A DNA stretch of 34,810 bases, taken from contig JAGVIA010000045.1 in assembly GCA_020056305.1 (NCBI GenBank), positions 1 to 34,810 on the forward strand. Direction: 5' to 3'. A program made the position numbers and the translations under genes. The notes below the pieces were generated by a model. That model was given only the letters and a program-made list of their open reading frames with translations. It was not told the DNA's origin and did no database searches. The DNA is from an archaeon (lineage in GTDB: Archaea; Micrarchaeota; Micrarchaeia; Anstonellales; Anstonellaceae). This document shows, in pieces, positions 8,805 through 19,768 of the stretch (the first letter of the stretch is position 1; each line of letters starts with the position of its first letter).

Positions 8805-8826
8805 CTGCGAAAATATATAAAGTTTA
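8805..8826. promoter_or_regulatory. Candidate bidirectional promoter (TATA AAAATATATAAAG)
   Basis: Single AT-rich near-palindromic TATA in the 48-bp gap between divergent starts at 8791 (-) and 8840 (+), about 20-28 nt from each start. Confidence 0.6.
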
Positions 8827-8839
8827 AAAACCGGATTCC

Positions 8840-11800
8840 ATGCGTATGAGAGGCGGCCTCACGCTCATTATTGTGCTTCTTGCCATCAGCCCCCTCTTTG
8901 CAATAGAGCCTTTCTGCGACGCATGCTACAAGGCAAATATCGAGCTTTCGCCTGACATGGAGAACACGATACTGACGGCAAAAGTCAAATTCAATAACAT
9001 AACCTATTTCTATGATGTGAACGGGCAGCTCATGCCTGTTGCGCCTGGCATGGAAGACTGGCCAAAGGACGCTGCCGGCAATCCAGTGCCGCTCGGGGTG
9101 GAGAGAATCACGCTTGAAGTGGATGAAGTGCAGAATCCGGATGTGTATTTCGAGTTCGAGGATTACAAGGCATCGGATGACGATGCAGTGGTGCTGTGCG
9201 ACCCGTCTTTAGGAGATGAGCACGGGGTTGCGACTTGCAGTTTCAGGACTTTGCGTCCAAATGTGCCAAACCCTGCAGGGATTGATTTCGTTAATCTCCG
9301 AAAATGCATATATGCGCAAGCGCGCTTTCCCGGCAAGCAGGAGGACGGGTATTTCATAAAGCCGGCAAGCAAGGGAGTCATTTTGTGCCCTGCGGAGAAC
9401 AGCGCGATTTCCGGATTGAGCATCTCGATTGAGAATGCGGTACGCAATAATATCGGATTCTGCATTCCGATGCTAATTATCGGAGGCATGCTGGTTGCCG
9501 GGATGTACTATTCGGGGAAAAACCCGCTCTCGCTGTTTGACATCACCGTGCCGAGGCTGCCCCATGTCAAGGCGCTTCGGATCGGCAGGACGAACCTTCC
9601 ATGGCAGATGTCGGCAAAGGGCGCGATGAACGATAGGCTTATTGCAATGACTGGCAAGGTGCAGGCTGCCGCATTTGGAAAGTTCTCAAAAAGGGACAGG
9701 GTGAGAGGCGCGCTTCTCAAGAGCGAAATACAAGGCATACTGAAGAGGAAAATAAGCGAAGACGACAAGATGAAACTCATCTCTGCTGCGATTACGCGCT
9801 ATGGCTTTAACATAAATGACAGGTGGGTGGGCGAGGCGTTTGGCGCGCTCATGCAAAGCGAGCAGATGAAGATGCAGTTCAAGCGGGACGAGAAGGCGGT
9901 AGAGGAAGGCGAAATTTCATGGCATGGAAAAATATTTTCGAAGGGCAAGCTCAATTACAAAGGAAAAAAGTACCCAAATCCTATCGGGTGGACCCTCAAC
10001 CGCCTCAACGATCTTGAAAAGCCGCTGCAGAGGGTGCCTTTTTTCGGAAGCAGTCTTATTGGCAGGAGCCAGCAGGCGCTTGTGCGCCTTGCTGGAGCAA
10101 GGCAGGGCAATGTGGCTGTGCGCCGCGCGCTGCTCAAGCAGACTGCGGCAGAGGCGCTTAGGGCAACGGGTGCGGGAAAGGGCTCTGGAAAGCTTGCGGC
10201 ATTTGTGAACCGGAATTCTGCCGATAAAGTCAGGATGGGCAGCCTGCCAGACGTGCTTGGCAGGGTTGCAAACGAGATGGCGCTTACTGCGGACTTGGCG
10301 CACAGGCAGACGCTTGCAAAGCTCCATGAGCTCATTGAAGGCGGGATAGACCGGAAGCTTGCGGAAAAAGAGCTGGAACTGAAGAGGCTTATTGCATCTG
10401 CAGGGCTAAAGGCTGCAGGAGTCGCACGGCTTGAGAAAGAAATTGATGAAATTAAGCGGCTGAAGGATAAGCTTGCAGAAAGGGTTGCGGCTGCAAGCAG
10501 GGGCGCAAAAGGCATGGCAGACGCCAATGACCGCACCAAAACAATGATGGATGACATGGTCAGATTTGCAGTGGACAACAAAATTGATGTGGTGATGGGC
10601 GGCGAGAAAATTGTGAGCGGAGGGAAAGCCAATCGCGGAGAAATTGCAAAAATACTTGGCAGGATAGAGAGGATTACAGATCTTGTGACAAAGGACGGCT
10701 ATGTTGAGTTTAATGCAAAGACGGGTGAATTCCAGCTGAAAAAAGGCGCGGTGTTTGACCCGGACACGCTGCTTGGGGCAAGCAAAAACGCAAGAGGGGT
10801 GCGCGAAGGCGGGGCATATGGCAACATGCTTGATGAGCTTAAGGGTGCGCGTTTCCTGGAATTTTCACAGCTTCTGCGGGAAGGGAGAAGCGTTGCGGAT
10901 ATTTATGCCGTAAAGATTGCAGGAGAGAAAGGAGTCAAGATAGACAGATGGGAGGACTTATTTGGCAACGCAAGGGATCCTGCATCAAGGGCCAGGCTGG
11001 AAAACGGCAAGCTGAGAATGGATTTGCTTGGCGAGGTTGCCGATGCAATGGAGAGGAGGATTCGCCAAGAGGTCAAGTTCGCATACTTATTGACAGGCCC
11101 TGACAAGAGTTTGACAGGCAAACAGCTTCTGGAGAATGCAGGCAGGAATGCGGATGGGCTGTTTGGCAATATCCAGCTTAACAAAACCACTGACTTTGGC
11201 TTGCGGCACGCGCTTTCATCGCAGGTGAAGCTCGGATGGAGCGGAGTGGAGGATGCATTTGGCAGGCAGGTGCAGATGCTCCTGCGCTCGTTTGACTTTT
11301 TCTATGGCAAGAGCTTTGAGAGCCTGATGTCAGGCTACAACAGGACAGCGGAGAGAAACATGCTCACGTTTGCGCTGATTGAGGAGAATGCAAAAAGGCT
11401 TGGGCACGGCTCGGAGCGGCTGGATGCAAAAAGCTACAAGGACCTAATTGACAAGGGCATTACATATGGGGACTTGAGAAAGGGAATGTGGCTCTCGTCT
11501 ATTGATGGCACGTACACGCCGTTTTCCAAGGACAGGATGGGCGAGTACCTAATTTCGCAATATTCGGAGAAAATGATAAACAGCTACGTGCTCATACGCG
11601 ACAAGAGCGGCAAGTACGTGCATGGTGACCCGCAAAAAGACCAAAGGGTGGCAAGCGCGATACGCGAGGCAGACCTTGCCATTGACCCTGCAAAGAAGAT
11701 AGCGATTGGGGAGAAGCTGCTGGGGATAACACGCGACAAGGATGGCAAGGCAGTGGCAGGCAAAGGCTTGCTTGACGTGACCTCGATTGATGAGTACATG

Positions 11801-14041
11801 AAAAAAGACGCCGGGATGATTAAGCGCATGAGCTTTGGCCTCTCATCATTTGGAGAGCGGGTGCAGGTCGGCGGGCTGGACAAGATAAACCGGGGGCTCA
11901 TGGACTGGTACAGCGCACAGCTGCAGACAAGGCTTGCGCTCTCAAAGCTTGACAATTTCATAAACAATGCTCCGGGCGCGGGCGACAGGTTTGACATCAT
12001 GAGCGAGAAGTACAGGAACTTAAAGGATGTTGAGGGCGAGCTTCTTTCTGCGCGCAGCATGGAGAAGAAGGCAAGGATGGCAGGCGAGGCTGCGGCAGCG
12101 GCAATCGCACATGGGAACGTGGATAGGCTCATGTCGGACAGAAAAGACCTCATGGCAAACGTGTCGCACAACGAGCTTGACCGCTCGCTTCTTGCGGTGC
12201 GCGGGCAGATGCTTAATTTTTACAACATCACTGAATCGTCTGTCATGAGGGACCCGCGCATTGCAATAGGCGCAGGGTACGGCATACAATACGGCCCGAT
12301 GGTCGGCTACCAGACAGGGCAATTCGTTTACGAGAGGCCAAGCATGATATTCGGGCCCGGGCTGCTGCCCGGGGATGCGACTGCGAACTGGTTGATGAGG
12401 CCCACGTACTGGACGGCGGTCATGTTTTCCCAGATTGCAAGGCCTTTCTACACTAGCATCATTGGATACCCGAGCGTGTATGACAATGACATGTTCTATG
12501 GGGCAAGCATGCGCAAGGGCAATATCCGCAGGGCAGTTGGCGAGGCGCTCTCCATCACACAGAACCTTGAGATATTCCACCGCTTCACGCTGCCAAGGAT
12601 ACGGAAAAAGGAGGAGTATTTCACAGAGGAAGGGTTCAGGATTACCGGAGAGGGATGGTATGGCAAGAGATTCCTTGCGCCAATAACATTCAGGCGCGAT
12701 GTCGAGGGAGTAGGCACGGCGGAAAACGAGGAGCGCAGGCTGCAGCTTCTTGGGATTCAGTCGGAAGCCGGGCAGGATGTCAAGAGGAGGATGCTTGGAA
12801 GCCATGGCTTGCAGAGGACCGAGATGAGAATGGAAATTGAGCGCGCGCAGGCGGAAATGGACAGGTATGCGAGGGGAAATGCCGATTTGCGAACGACCAG
12901 GGATGAGTTAATTAGAGTGCTTGCTGCCGAACGGTCCACCCTGACGGCAGACCAGATAAAAGACCTCAATGATGCGATTGCGCGCAGATCTAAGGAGCTT
13001 CACGACAATGAAGCGGCAATTAGGCGCGAAACTTCTGCGCGCAAGGAAGCCGAACAATATGCAGAGCGCCCACTTGAAAAAATGCCCGGGGTGTTTGGCA
13101 GGCTCTTCCAGCCGGGCTATTATAATATTTTGAACCTCGGTGGCTATGATATTGCATTGGAGGGAAGCAGGATGAGGGGCTTTGACCTCTATGCGCCATA
13201 CCACAAGTCTGGCATCTGGAAGCCGCCAGTGCCTGGCATGCTGGACATAACACCGAGCGTGCCTGGCGTGAGCGAGAGCGAGTGGAGAATGTTCCCCCGC
13301 GTTGCGGCGCACGTTATGGCTAACTCAACGCTTGCAGAACTCACAAGGTTCAAAACGTATGGATTGGGCGCAAATGGGGATGTAGAGGCAAAAGGGGACT
13401 GGTATAGGTCTCCGGAGATGGAGAGCAACAGGGACGTGTATAGGCACGAGGATTCCCCCATATTGCGGCTTGCAAAGCTTGAGAGCGAGCGCATGGGATA
13501 CAGCTTCCTTAACAGCCCGTTTAGCATTCCGCTATCGCCACTTGCAGGAGCAATCTGGTTTGGGGCCGTACGCAAAACTTCATTCATAAGAAACCAGGCA
13601 TCGGCGCATGGCACTGCAGGCGCCTGGAGCGGCACCATACCGACAGACATGGACCCGGGCGGCGTTGCACTTGCAGCGCGCCAGGATGCGGTTGACCCGC
13701 GCGTTGCAGCAGGCGCCCAGATTTTGCCCCATGAGCCAGGCACGATGGGCTCGCATGCAATAAGGAGCATGAATGACAGGATCAACGGGATTGTGCAGGC
13801 GGATTATTATCGGGCAAGGGAAATGTGCCCGGTGCACAGGACATACAGCGCATTTGGGTCAGAGTGCCCGCAGTGCTCGCATGCAAAGGCAAAGCCGCTG
13901 ACAGGCGATGAGACTAAATACCGCAACTGGCTTGACACTTACATGAGGCAGGCGGAGGAGACGGGCAGGATACGCGAGCAGATGAGAAGGGACGAGAGGG
14001 TGGCTGAGCGCTACAGGAAGATGGCTGAATCGGCATACTGA
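8840..14041 (+). CDS. Giant secreted/membrane-anchored protein (1733 aa) with long helical/coiled-coil regions and a C-terminal Cys/His zinc-ribbon-like motif
   Basis: Signal peptide MRMRGGLTLIIVLLAISPLFA; hydrophobic segment IGFCIPMLIIGGMLVAGMYY; long charged region; CPVHRTYSAFGSECPQC near the C-terminus; TATA upstream. Confidence 0.85.
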   Translation: MRMRGGLTLIIVLLAISPLFAIEPFCDACYKANIELSPDMENTILTAKVKFNNITYFYDVNGQLMPVAPGMEDWPKDAAGNPVPLGVERITLEVDEVQNPDVYFEFEDYKASDDDAVVLCDPSLGDEHGVATCSFRTLRPNVPNPAGIDFVNLRKCIYAQARFPGKQEDGYFIKPASKGVILCPAENSAISGLSISIENAVRNNIGFCIPMLIIGGMLVAGMYYSGKNPLSLFDITVPRLPHVKALRIGRTNLPWQMSAKGAMNDRLIAMTGKVQAAAFGKFSKRDRVRGALLKSEIQGILKRKISEDDKMKLISAAITRYGFNINDRWVGEAFGALMQSEQMKMQFKRDEKAVEEGEISWHGKIFSKGKLNYKGKKYPNPIGWTLNRLNDLEKPLQRVPFFGSSLIGRSQQALVRLAGARQGNVAVRRALLKQTAAEALRATGAGKGSGKLAAFVNRNSADKVRMGSLPDVLGRVANEMALTADLAHRQTLAKLHELIEGGIDRKLAEKELELKRLIASAGLKAAGVARLEKEIDEIKRLKDKLAERVAAASRGAKGMADANDRTKTMMDDMVRFAVDNKIDVVMGGEKIVSGGKANRGEIAKILGRIERITDLVTKDGYVEFNAKTGEFQLKKGAVFDPDTLLGASKNARGVREGGAYGNMLDELKGARFLEFSQLLREGRSVADIYAVKIAGEKGVKIDRWEDLFGNARDPASRARLENGKLRMDLLGEVADAMERRIRQEVKFAYLLTGPDKSLTGKQLLENAGRNADGLFGNIQLNKTTDFGLRHALSSQVKLGWSGVEDAFGRQVQMLLRSFDFFYGKSFESLMSGYNRTAERNMLTFALIEENAKRLGHGSERLDAKSYKDLIDKGITYGDLRKGMWLSSIDGTYTPFSKDRMGEYLISQYSEKMINSYVLIRDKSGKYVHGDPQKDQRVASAIREADLAIDPAKKIAIGEKLLGITRDKDGKAVAGKGLLDVTSIDEYMKKDAGMIKRMSFGLSSFGERVQVGGLDKINRGLMDWYSAQLQTRLALSKLDNFINNAPGAGDRFDIMSEKYRNLKDVEGELLSARSMEKKARMAGEAAAAAIAHGNVDRLMSDRKDLMANVSHNELDRSLLAVRGQMLNFYNITESSVMRDPRIAIGAGYGIQYGPMVGYQTGQFVYERPSMIFGPGLLPGDATANWLMRPTYWTAVMFSQIARPFYTSIIGYPSVYDNDMFYGASMRKGNIRRAVGEALSITQNLEIFHRFTLPRIRKKEEYFTEEGFRITGEGWYGKRFLAPITFRRDVEGVGTAENEERRLQLLGIQSEAGQDVKRRMLGSHGLQRTEMRMEIERAQAEMDRYARGNADLRTTRDELIRVLAAERSTLTADQIKDLNDAIARRSKELHDNEAAIRRETSARKEAEQYAERPLEKMPGVFGRLFQPGYYNILNLGGYDIALEGSRMRGFDLYAPYHKSGIWKPPVPGMLDITPSVPGVSESEWRMFPRVAAHVMANSTLAELTRFKTYGLGANGDVEAKGDWYRSPEMESNRDVYRHEDSPILRLAKLESERMGYSFLNSPFSIPLSPLAGAIWFGAVRKTSFIRNQASAHGTAGAWSGTIPTDMDPGGVALAARQDAVDPRVAAGAQILPHEPGTMGSHAIRSMNDRINGIVQADYYRAREMCPVHRTYSAFGSECPQCSHAKAKPLTGDETKYRNWLDTYMRQAEETGRIREQMRRDERVAERYRKMAESAY

Positions 14042-14052
14042 TGGTTGGTCGC

Positions 14053-16356
14053 ATGAAAAATATTTTCTTTGCATTGCTGGTAATTTCACTTGTGCTTTTG
14101 GCAGGCTGCCTTGTGAACGATAGCATGCGGATGCGAAACCAGCTTTCATCCGCTCGCGCAATAGACATATTCAAATCAAATGAGGCCGGGCTAAATGAGC
14201 CGGAGCCTGGACCGACGCCGTGCAGCTGCATGTACTGCGACCGGCAGACTTATTACGTGGACAGCAACGGGAACATTATGCCGCTTGGGCCATTTGCAAG
14301 CCTGTTTGCGGAAAGCTCGCTATTTAATGGAAAATGCTATTTTGAGCAGTGCAACGTGACCACTTTCAATGATACAATGGCAACTTACCTCGAAGACCCG
14401 GTTAATGTTGAAAAGATTCCGCGCTATTTCGGATACGGGCAGGGCGGCTCTTTCCTTGAGTTTGGCGAGGCAGTAAAATATTGCAAGTCTAGCGTTGGCT
14501 ATTCAGGCAAATGGATGATAGGGGCGCATGAAGCGCCGCCTGCAATCCCGTCAAAGCGAAGGGCGCAATGCATGCTTGAGAAAAACGTGATTCCAGTCTA
14601 CATATATTATACAAAAGGCGAGGCGATTGACGAGGCACGCGCAAGGGAGATTGGGCAGAGGCTAAATGGCGTGGGGCCCGTCATTATTTCAACAGAGGTG
14701 GAATTTGACCCTGCAAAAATAGAGGAAGTGAAGCGGCAGGTCATTGCAATAGATCATGAGTGCCCGGACTGCCTTGTGGCAGTGACGCCAAGACTAAATG
14801 ACTTCCCTTCCCTTGATGCGCTCTTTTTTGCAGACCCTGCTGTAGCAGATAAAATTGACATTGTGGGGCAGGGAGTCGTGCTAAACGACAACCCAAGCAC
14901 GTGCAACATCGAAACGCTGATTGGCGAGAGGATGTACTTTTCAAGAAGGATATTGCAGAGGTATGCAAAGCCATCTATTTGGCTTTACTTTGGGATAAGC
15001 CCGCAGCAGCGCGACCCGGCAGCAGGAGTGCAATGCACCTGGAGCGACATTGATGCTGCGCGTGGTTACACATACCTTTTCCAGATGAGCCAGGCGCTTG
15101 TAAGCTCAGGAGTTATCGGGGTGCTCAATTACCAGTATGCTGACGGGCTTGACCCAAAGCCATGCGTTGGCGCCGCATGCGATTTCGGGCTTGTGGAAAT
15201 TAATCCGATTACGCACCAGGCAGAGCAGAAGCTGCCGCAGTTCCGCGGCTGGTTTGAGGGATGCCGGAAGTATGTCGGAAGCGATGGCGGCGTGGAGAAC
15301 GCGCAAAGCCCTGTTGTGTATTCGCGGAACGGGAAGGGGAATGTGTGCACTTTTGGAGGCAGCAACAGGATGCTGCAGAGCTTTGTGCAGCTTGAGCCGG
15401 GCGTGAATCCTTATAACACGATTCCGATGGGAGAGGACAACATAGGATACCAGTGCCGCGCGTGCATAAGCTATGATGTGGATCCGCCGTCGCTTTTGGC
15501 AGCAAGCTCCGCGCCGGTGGACCCGCCATGGTGCACATTGTATTACCCGGTGCTTGACGCGAACCCTGACAGGTATGACATTGACCCGGTGCTGATGAGG
15601 GCGATAATCGGGCAGGAATCAGACTTCGCGAACTGCGACCCGGACAAGACTGTGAGTTACGTCGTTGACACGCCGGAGAACCGCACGCTGTGCAGCAATC
15701 CGCTTGGCCTCAAGGAAAGCTCGGAAATAATCGATGTCGGAGAGGGCAGGGCGCTTGTTGACAGGTTCTGCCCGGGATTTGACATCGAGCGCAGATATTA
15801 TGACAGGGACGGCGTAATCAAGGGATGCCTTCCCATAAGCTCATTCTCCGGCAGCCCGAACCTCGGCGATTGCATCACGTGCGCCATGGGCATGGCGCAG
15901 TGCACGGATTACCCGGGATGGATTTATGAGGCAAACCCGGCAGTGCCCATGCCGGCAGAAGTGAAGCTTTGCAGCGGGGAAAAATACAATCCGTTCGACC
16001 CGAAAGACACGTTCTGCTGCGGCGCGTACAAGATTGCGTCATTCTACCAGGAGGCGCAGCGTTTTGTGGACAATAATCCTTTAATAGATTATTCCCCGGA
16101 TGAGAAGGAATGGTATACTGCGTATTTTGCAGTGCAGATGTACCACGATGGCTATCGCACCGTGGGAAGCGACTACAACCTGTATCTTTCGCAGCGCTTA
16201 TTGGAAGAGGATGGGTATTGCGCAGGCAACCTGCGTTATGTGAGCTATTTGCAAGAGTGCCTTGGGAGGAAATACGCTTACAACGTGCTGAGCAAGTACC
16301 GCGCGCTCATGGACATTGATAAGTGCAGGGGCGTGACCAATGAGTGCAGGAGCTGA
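14053..16356 (+). CDS. Lipoprotein with central TIM-barrel-like region and C-terminal lytic-transglycosylase/SLT-like domain
   Basis: Lipobox-like LLAGCL after the signal (MKNIFFALLVISLVLLAGC). SLT-like motifs in order: DPVLMRAIIGQESDF, CAMGMAQCTDYPGW, NPFDPKDTFCCGAYKIASFYQEA, WYTAYFAVQMYHDG. ATG at 14053 favoured over 14041, which overlaps the preceding stop. Confidence 0.75.
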   Translation: MKNIFFALLVISLVLLAGCLVNDSMRMRNQLSSARAIDIFKSNEAGLNEPEPGPTPCSCMYCDRQTYYVDSNGNIMPLGPFASLFAESSLFNGKCYFEQCNVTTFNDTMATYLEDPVNVEKIPRYFGYGQGGSFLEFGEAVKYCKSSVGYSGKWMIGAHEAPPAIPSKRRAQCMLEKNVIPVYIYYTKGEAIDEARAREIGQRLNGVGPVIISTEVEFDPAKIEEVKRQVIAIDHECPDCLVAVTPRLNDFPSLDALFFADPAVADKIDIVGQGVVLNDNPSTCNIETLIGERMYFSRRILQRYAKPSIWLYFGISPQQRDPAAGVQCTWSDIDAARGYTYLFQMSQALVSSGVIGVLNYQYADGLDPKPCVGAACDFGLVEINPITHQAEQKLPQFRGWFEGCRKYVGSDGGVENAQSPVVYSRNGKGNVCTFGGSNRMLQSFVQLEPGVNPYNTIPMGEDNIGYQCRACISYDVDPPSLLAASSAPVDPPWCTLYYPVLDANPDRYDIDPVLMRAIIGQESDFANCDPDKTVSYVVDTPENRTLCSNPLGLKESSEIIDVGEGRALVDRFCPGFDIERRYYDRDGVIKGCLPISSFSGSPNLGDCITCAMGMAQCTDYPGWIYEANPAVPMPAEVKLCSGEKYNPFDPKDTFCCGAYKIASFYQEAQRFVDNNPLIDYSPDEKEWYTAYFAVQMYHDGYRTVGSDYNLYLSQRLLEEDGYCAGNLRYVSYLQECLGRKYAYNVLSKYRALMDIDKCRGVTNECRS

Positions 16357-16473
16357 TTTTAGTTTGGCTCGCGGAATTGCTGAAATTTACCCCGTGACTT
16401 TTGCCCTGCGCAACTTACTTAAACACATCTGAGTGCAGGAATATTTTTACATTAAACCCAAAACTCACCCACC

Positions 16474-16484
16474 CCTATATATAC
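16474..16484 (+). promoter_or_regulatory. TATA box (CTATATATACC)
   Basis: Upstream of the 16518 start, with an SD-like GGGGGTGG just before the ATG. Confidence 0.55.
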
Positions 16485-16517
16485 CACCAACGACGGACTT
16501 TTAAGGGGGTGGAATGG

Positions 16518-17708
16518 ATGGCGCCAGTTAGCATTGTCGATGGGAAAATTGCAAAACCTGTTGCAGTTGTTCTGGGCAAAAAAGGCGTCGATTCAGTAGC
16601 CGCTGCCCATGACCTATTTATGAGAGCAGGTTTGGACCAAAAAACTATAGATATGCTCCTGGCTGGCTCTGCCGGAAATGGATCGGTTAAGGTGGACATA
16701 ACCGACCTGCCAAAACGCGACAGGGGCCGCCTGCTTCAGTTGTGCCGCAAAGACGAGGGCGCAGAGGTCATTGAATATCCGCCAATCACGCCTATTACTG
16801 CAAGATTTTTTGGCAACGCATTTATTCGGGCAAAAGACTCACTTGAAATAACCGGGCTTCGGGAGCAGCTTTTGCGCACAAGCGACGAGGCGCCGCACAA
16901 CGGCGCAAAAAGGGTACAGATGCGCGACTTAGCGCTGCAATGCGAGGAATATGCCAGCGGGCCCAGAGATGAGTTCATTGTGCGTGCTGGTGAAATTGAA
17001 GCTGCAAGGACAAGCAGGGATGAAGCAGTTCCGGGCATACGGGTGCAGTATGATGAGAGAATAGGAGAAAGAAGCAGAATCGTAGATGAAAAAATAAGCA
17101 CCTGCCAGAGCAAGAAAAAGAACCTTACAATAGGCGCTATTTTTGCCACTGTCAGCTCGGTTATCGGGGTAACCATTGATCCGGAGGCAGCCTTTAAATT
17201 TTTTGAGCATCTCCTTGACAAGCTCACGCCGCTTGGAGAAACGGCACTCTTTGCGCGCGGCATAGTAGCCACTCTTGCAGGCGGGCTGCTGGCAACCTTG
17301 TGGGCCCTGCGCCACAGGCTGGACAAGAGAATATCAAACCTTAGGATCGCAAAGGAGATGGAGCTTTCGGATTTGAGGGTCCAAAAAGAGCGGGAGGTAA
17401 TGAAGTTCCTCAATGAAAAAAGCGGGGAAATAAAGCAGATGCGCCAAGAGCTGGATAAGTTCGTGGCAAACAAGGTCATGGAAATACAGCTTGCGGCAGT
17501 GGCAATTCTCATGGATAGCTACAAGGAGTATGTCAGGCACCAGCTCTTTGTGAATGGCATGGAGAATGCGTACGAGCTTGATTTCAAGAACCCCAAGGAC
17601 AGAGAGCTGGTTTTTGAGTTCTATGGAAAGGTGATGGGCAACGGCAGCGTGCCAATCCGCCAGGCAGCCTCGGATGAAGGCGGTGAAACAAAGGCAGTGA
17701 CTGCCTAA
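16518..17708 (+). CDS. Coiled-coil protein with two central hydrophobic segments (hypothetical)
   Basis: ATG after GGGGGTGGA. Hydrophobic stretches (IGAIFATVSSVIGVTI; GIVATLAGGLLATLWAL) followed by a charged helix (MELSDLRVQKEREVMKFLNEKSGEIKQMRQELDKF). Confidence 0.75.
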   Translation: MAPVSIVDGKIAKPVAVVLGKKGVDSVAAAHDLFMRAGLDQKTIDMLLAGSAGNGSVKVDITDLPKRDRGRLLQLCRKDEGAEVIEYPPITPITARFFGNAFIRAKDSLEITGLREQLLRTSDEAPHNGAKRVQMRDLALQCEEYASGPRDEFIVRAGEIEAARTSRDEAVPGIRVQYDERIGERSRIVDEKISTCQSKKKNLTIGAIFATVSSVIGVTIDPEAAFKFFEHLLDKLTPLGETALFARGIVATLAGGLLATLWALRHRLDKRISNLRIAKEMELSDLRVQKEREVMKFLNEKSGEIKQMRQELDKFVANKVMEIQLAAVAILMDSYKEYVRHQLFVNGMENAYELDFKNPKDRELVFEFYGKVMGNGSVPIRQAASDEGGETKAVTA

Positions 17709-17800
17709 ATTCCCATTCGTTTTTCCTTTTTTTCCAGTCCTTTTTCCAGCCTCATCACAGGTAGCTTTATATTCTCCTGCTGAGTAGTAGTTGCATCAGT

Positions 17801-19760
<1,960 letters not shown>

Positions 19761-19768
19761 GCGGACGC

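Noticed and set aside
9163-13837. Many long minus-strand ORFs antisense to the 1733-aa gene (e.g. 9955-10632, 12020-12805, 13189-13785)
   Set aside because: GC-rich third positions suppress stops on the opposite strand; products are Ser/Ala/Leu- or Arg-rich and lack family signatures.
1809-16356. Calling the membrane array a bona fide type IV secretion system
   Set aside because: No VirB4/VirD4-type ATPase, VirB8-10 or relaxase is recognisable in the window; the similarity is only architectural, so it is kept as a hypothesis.
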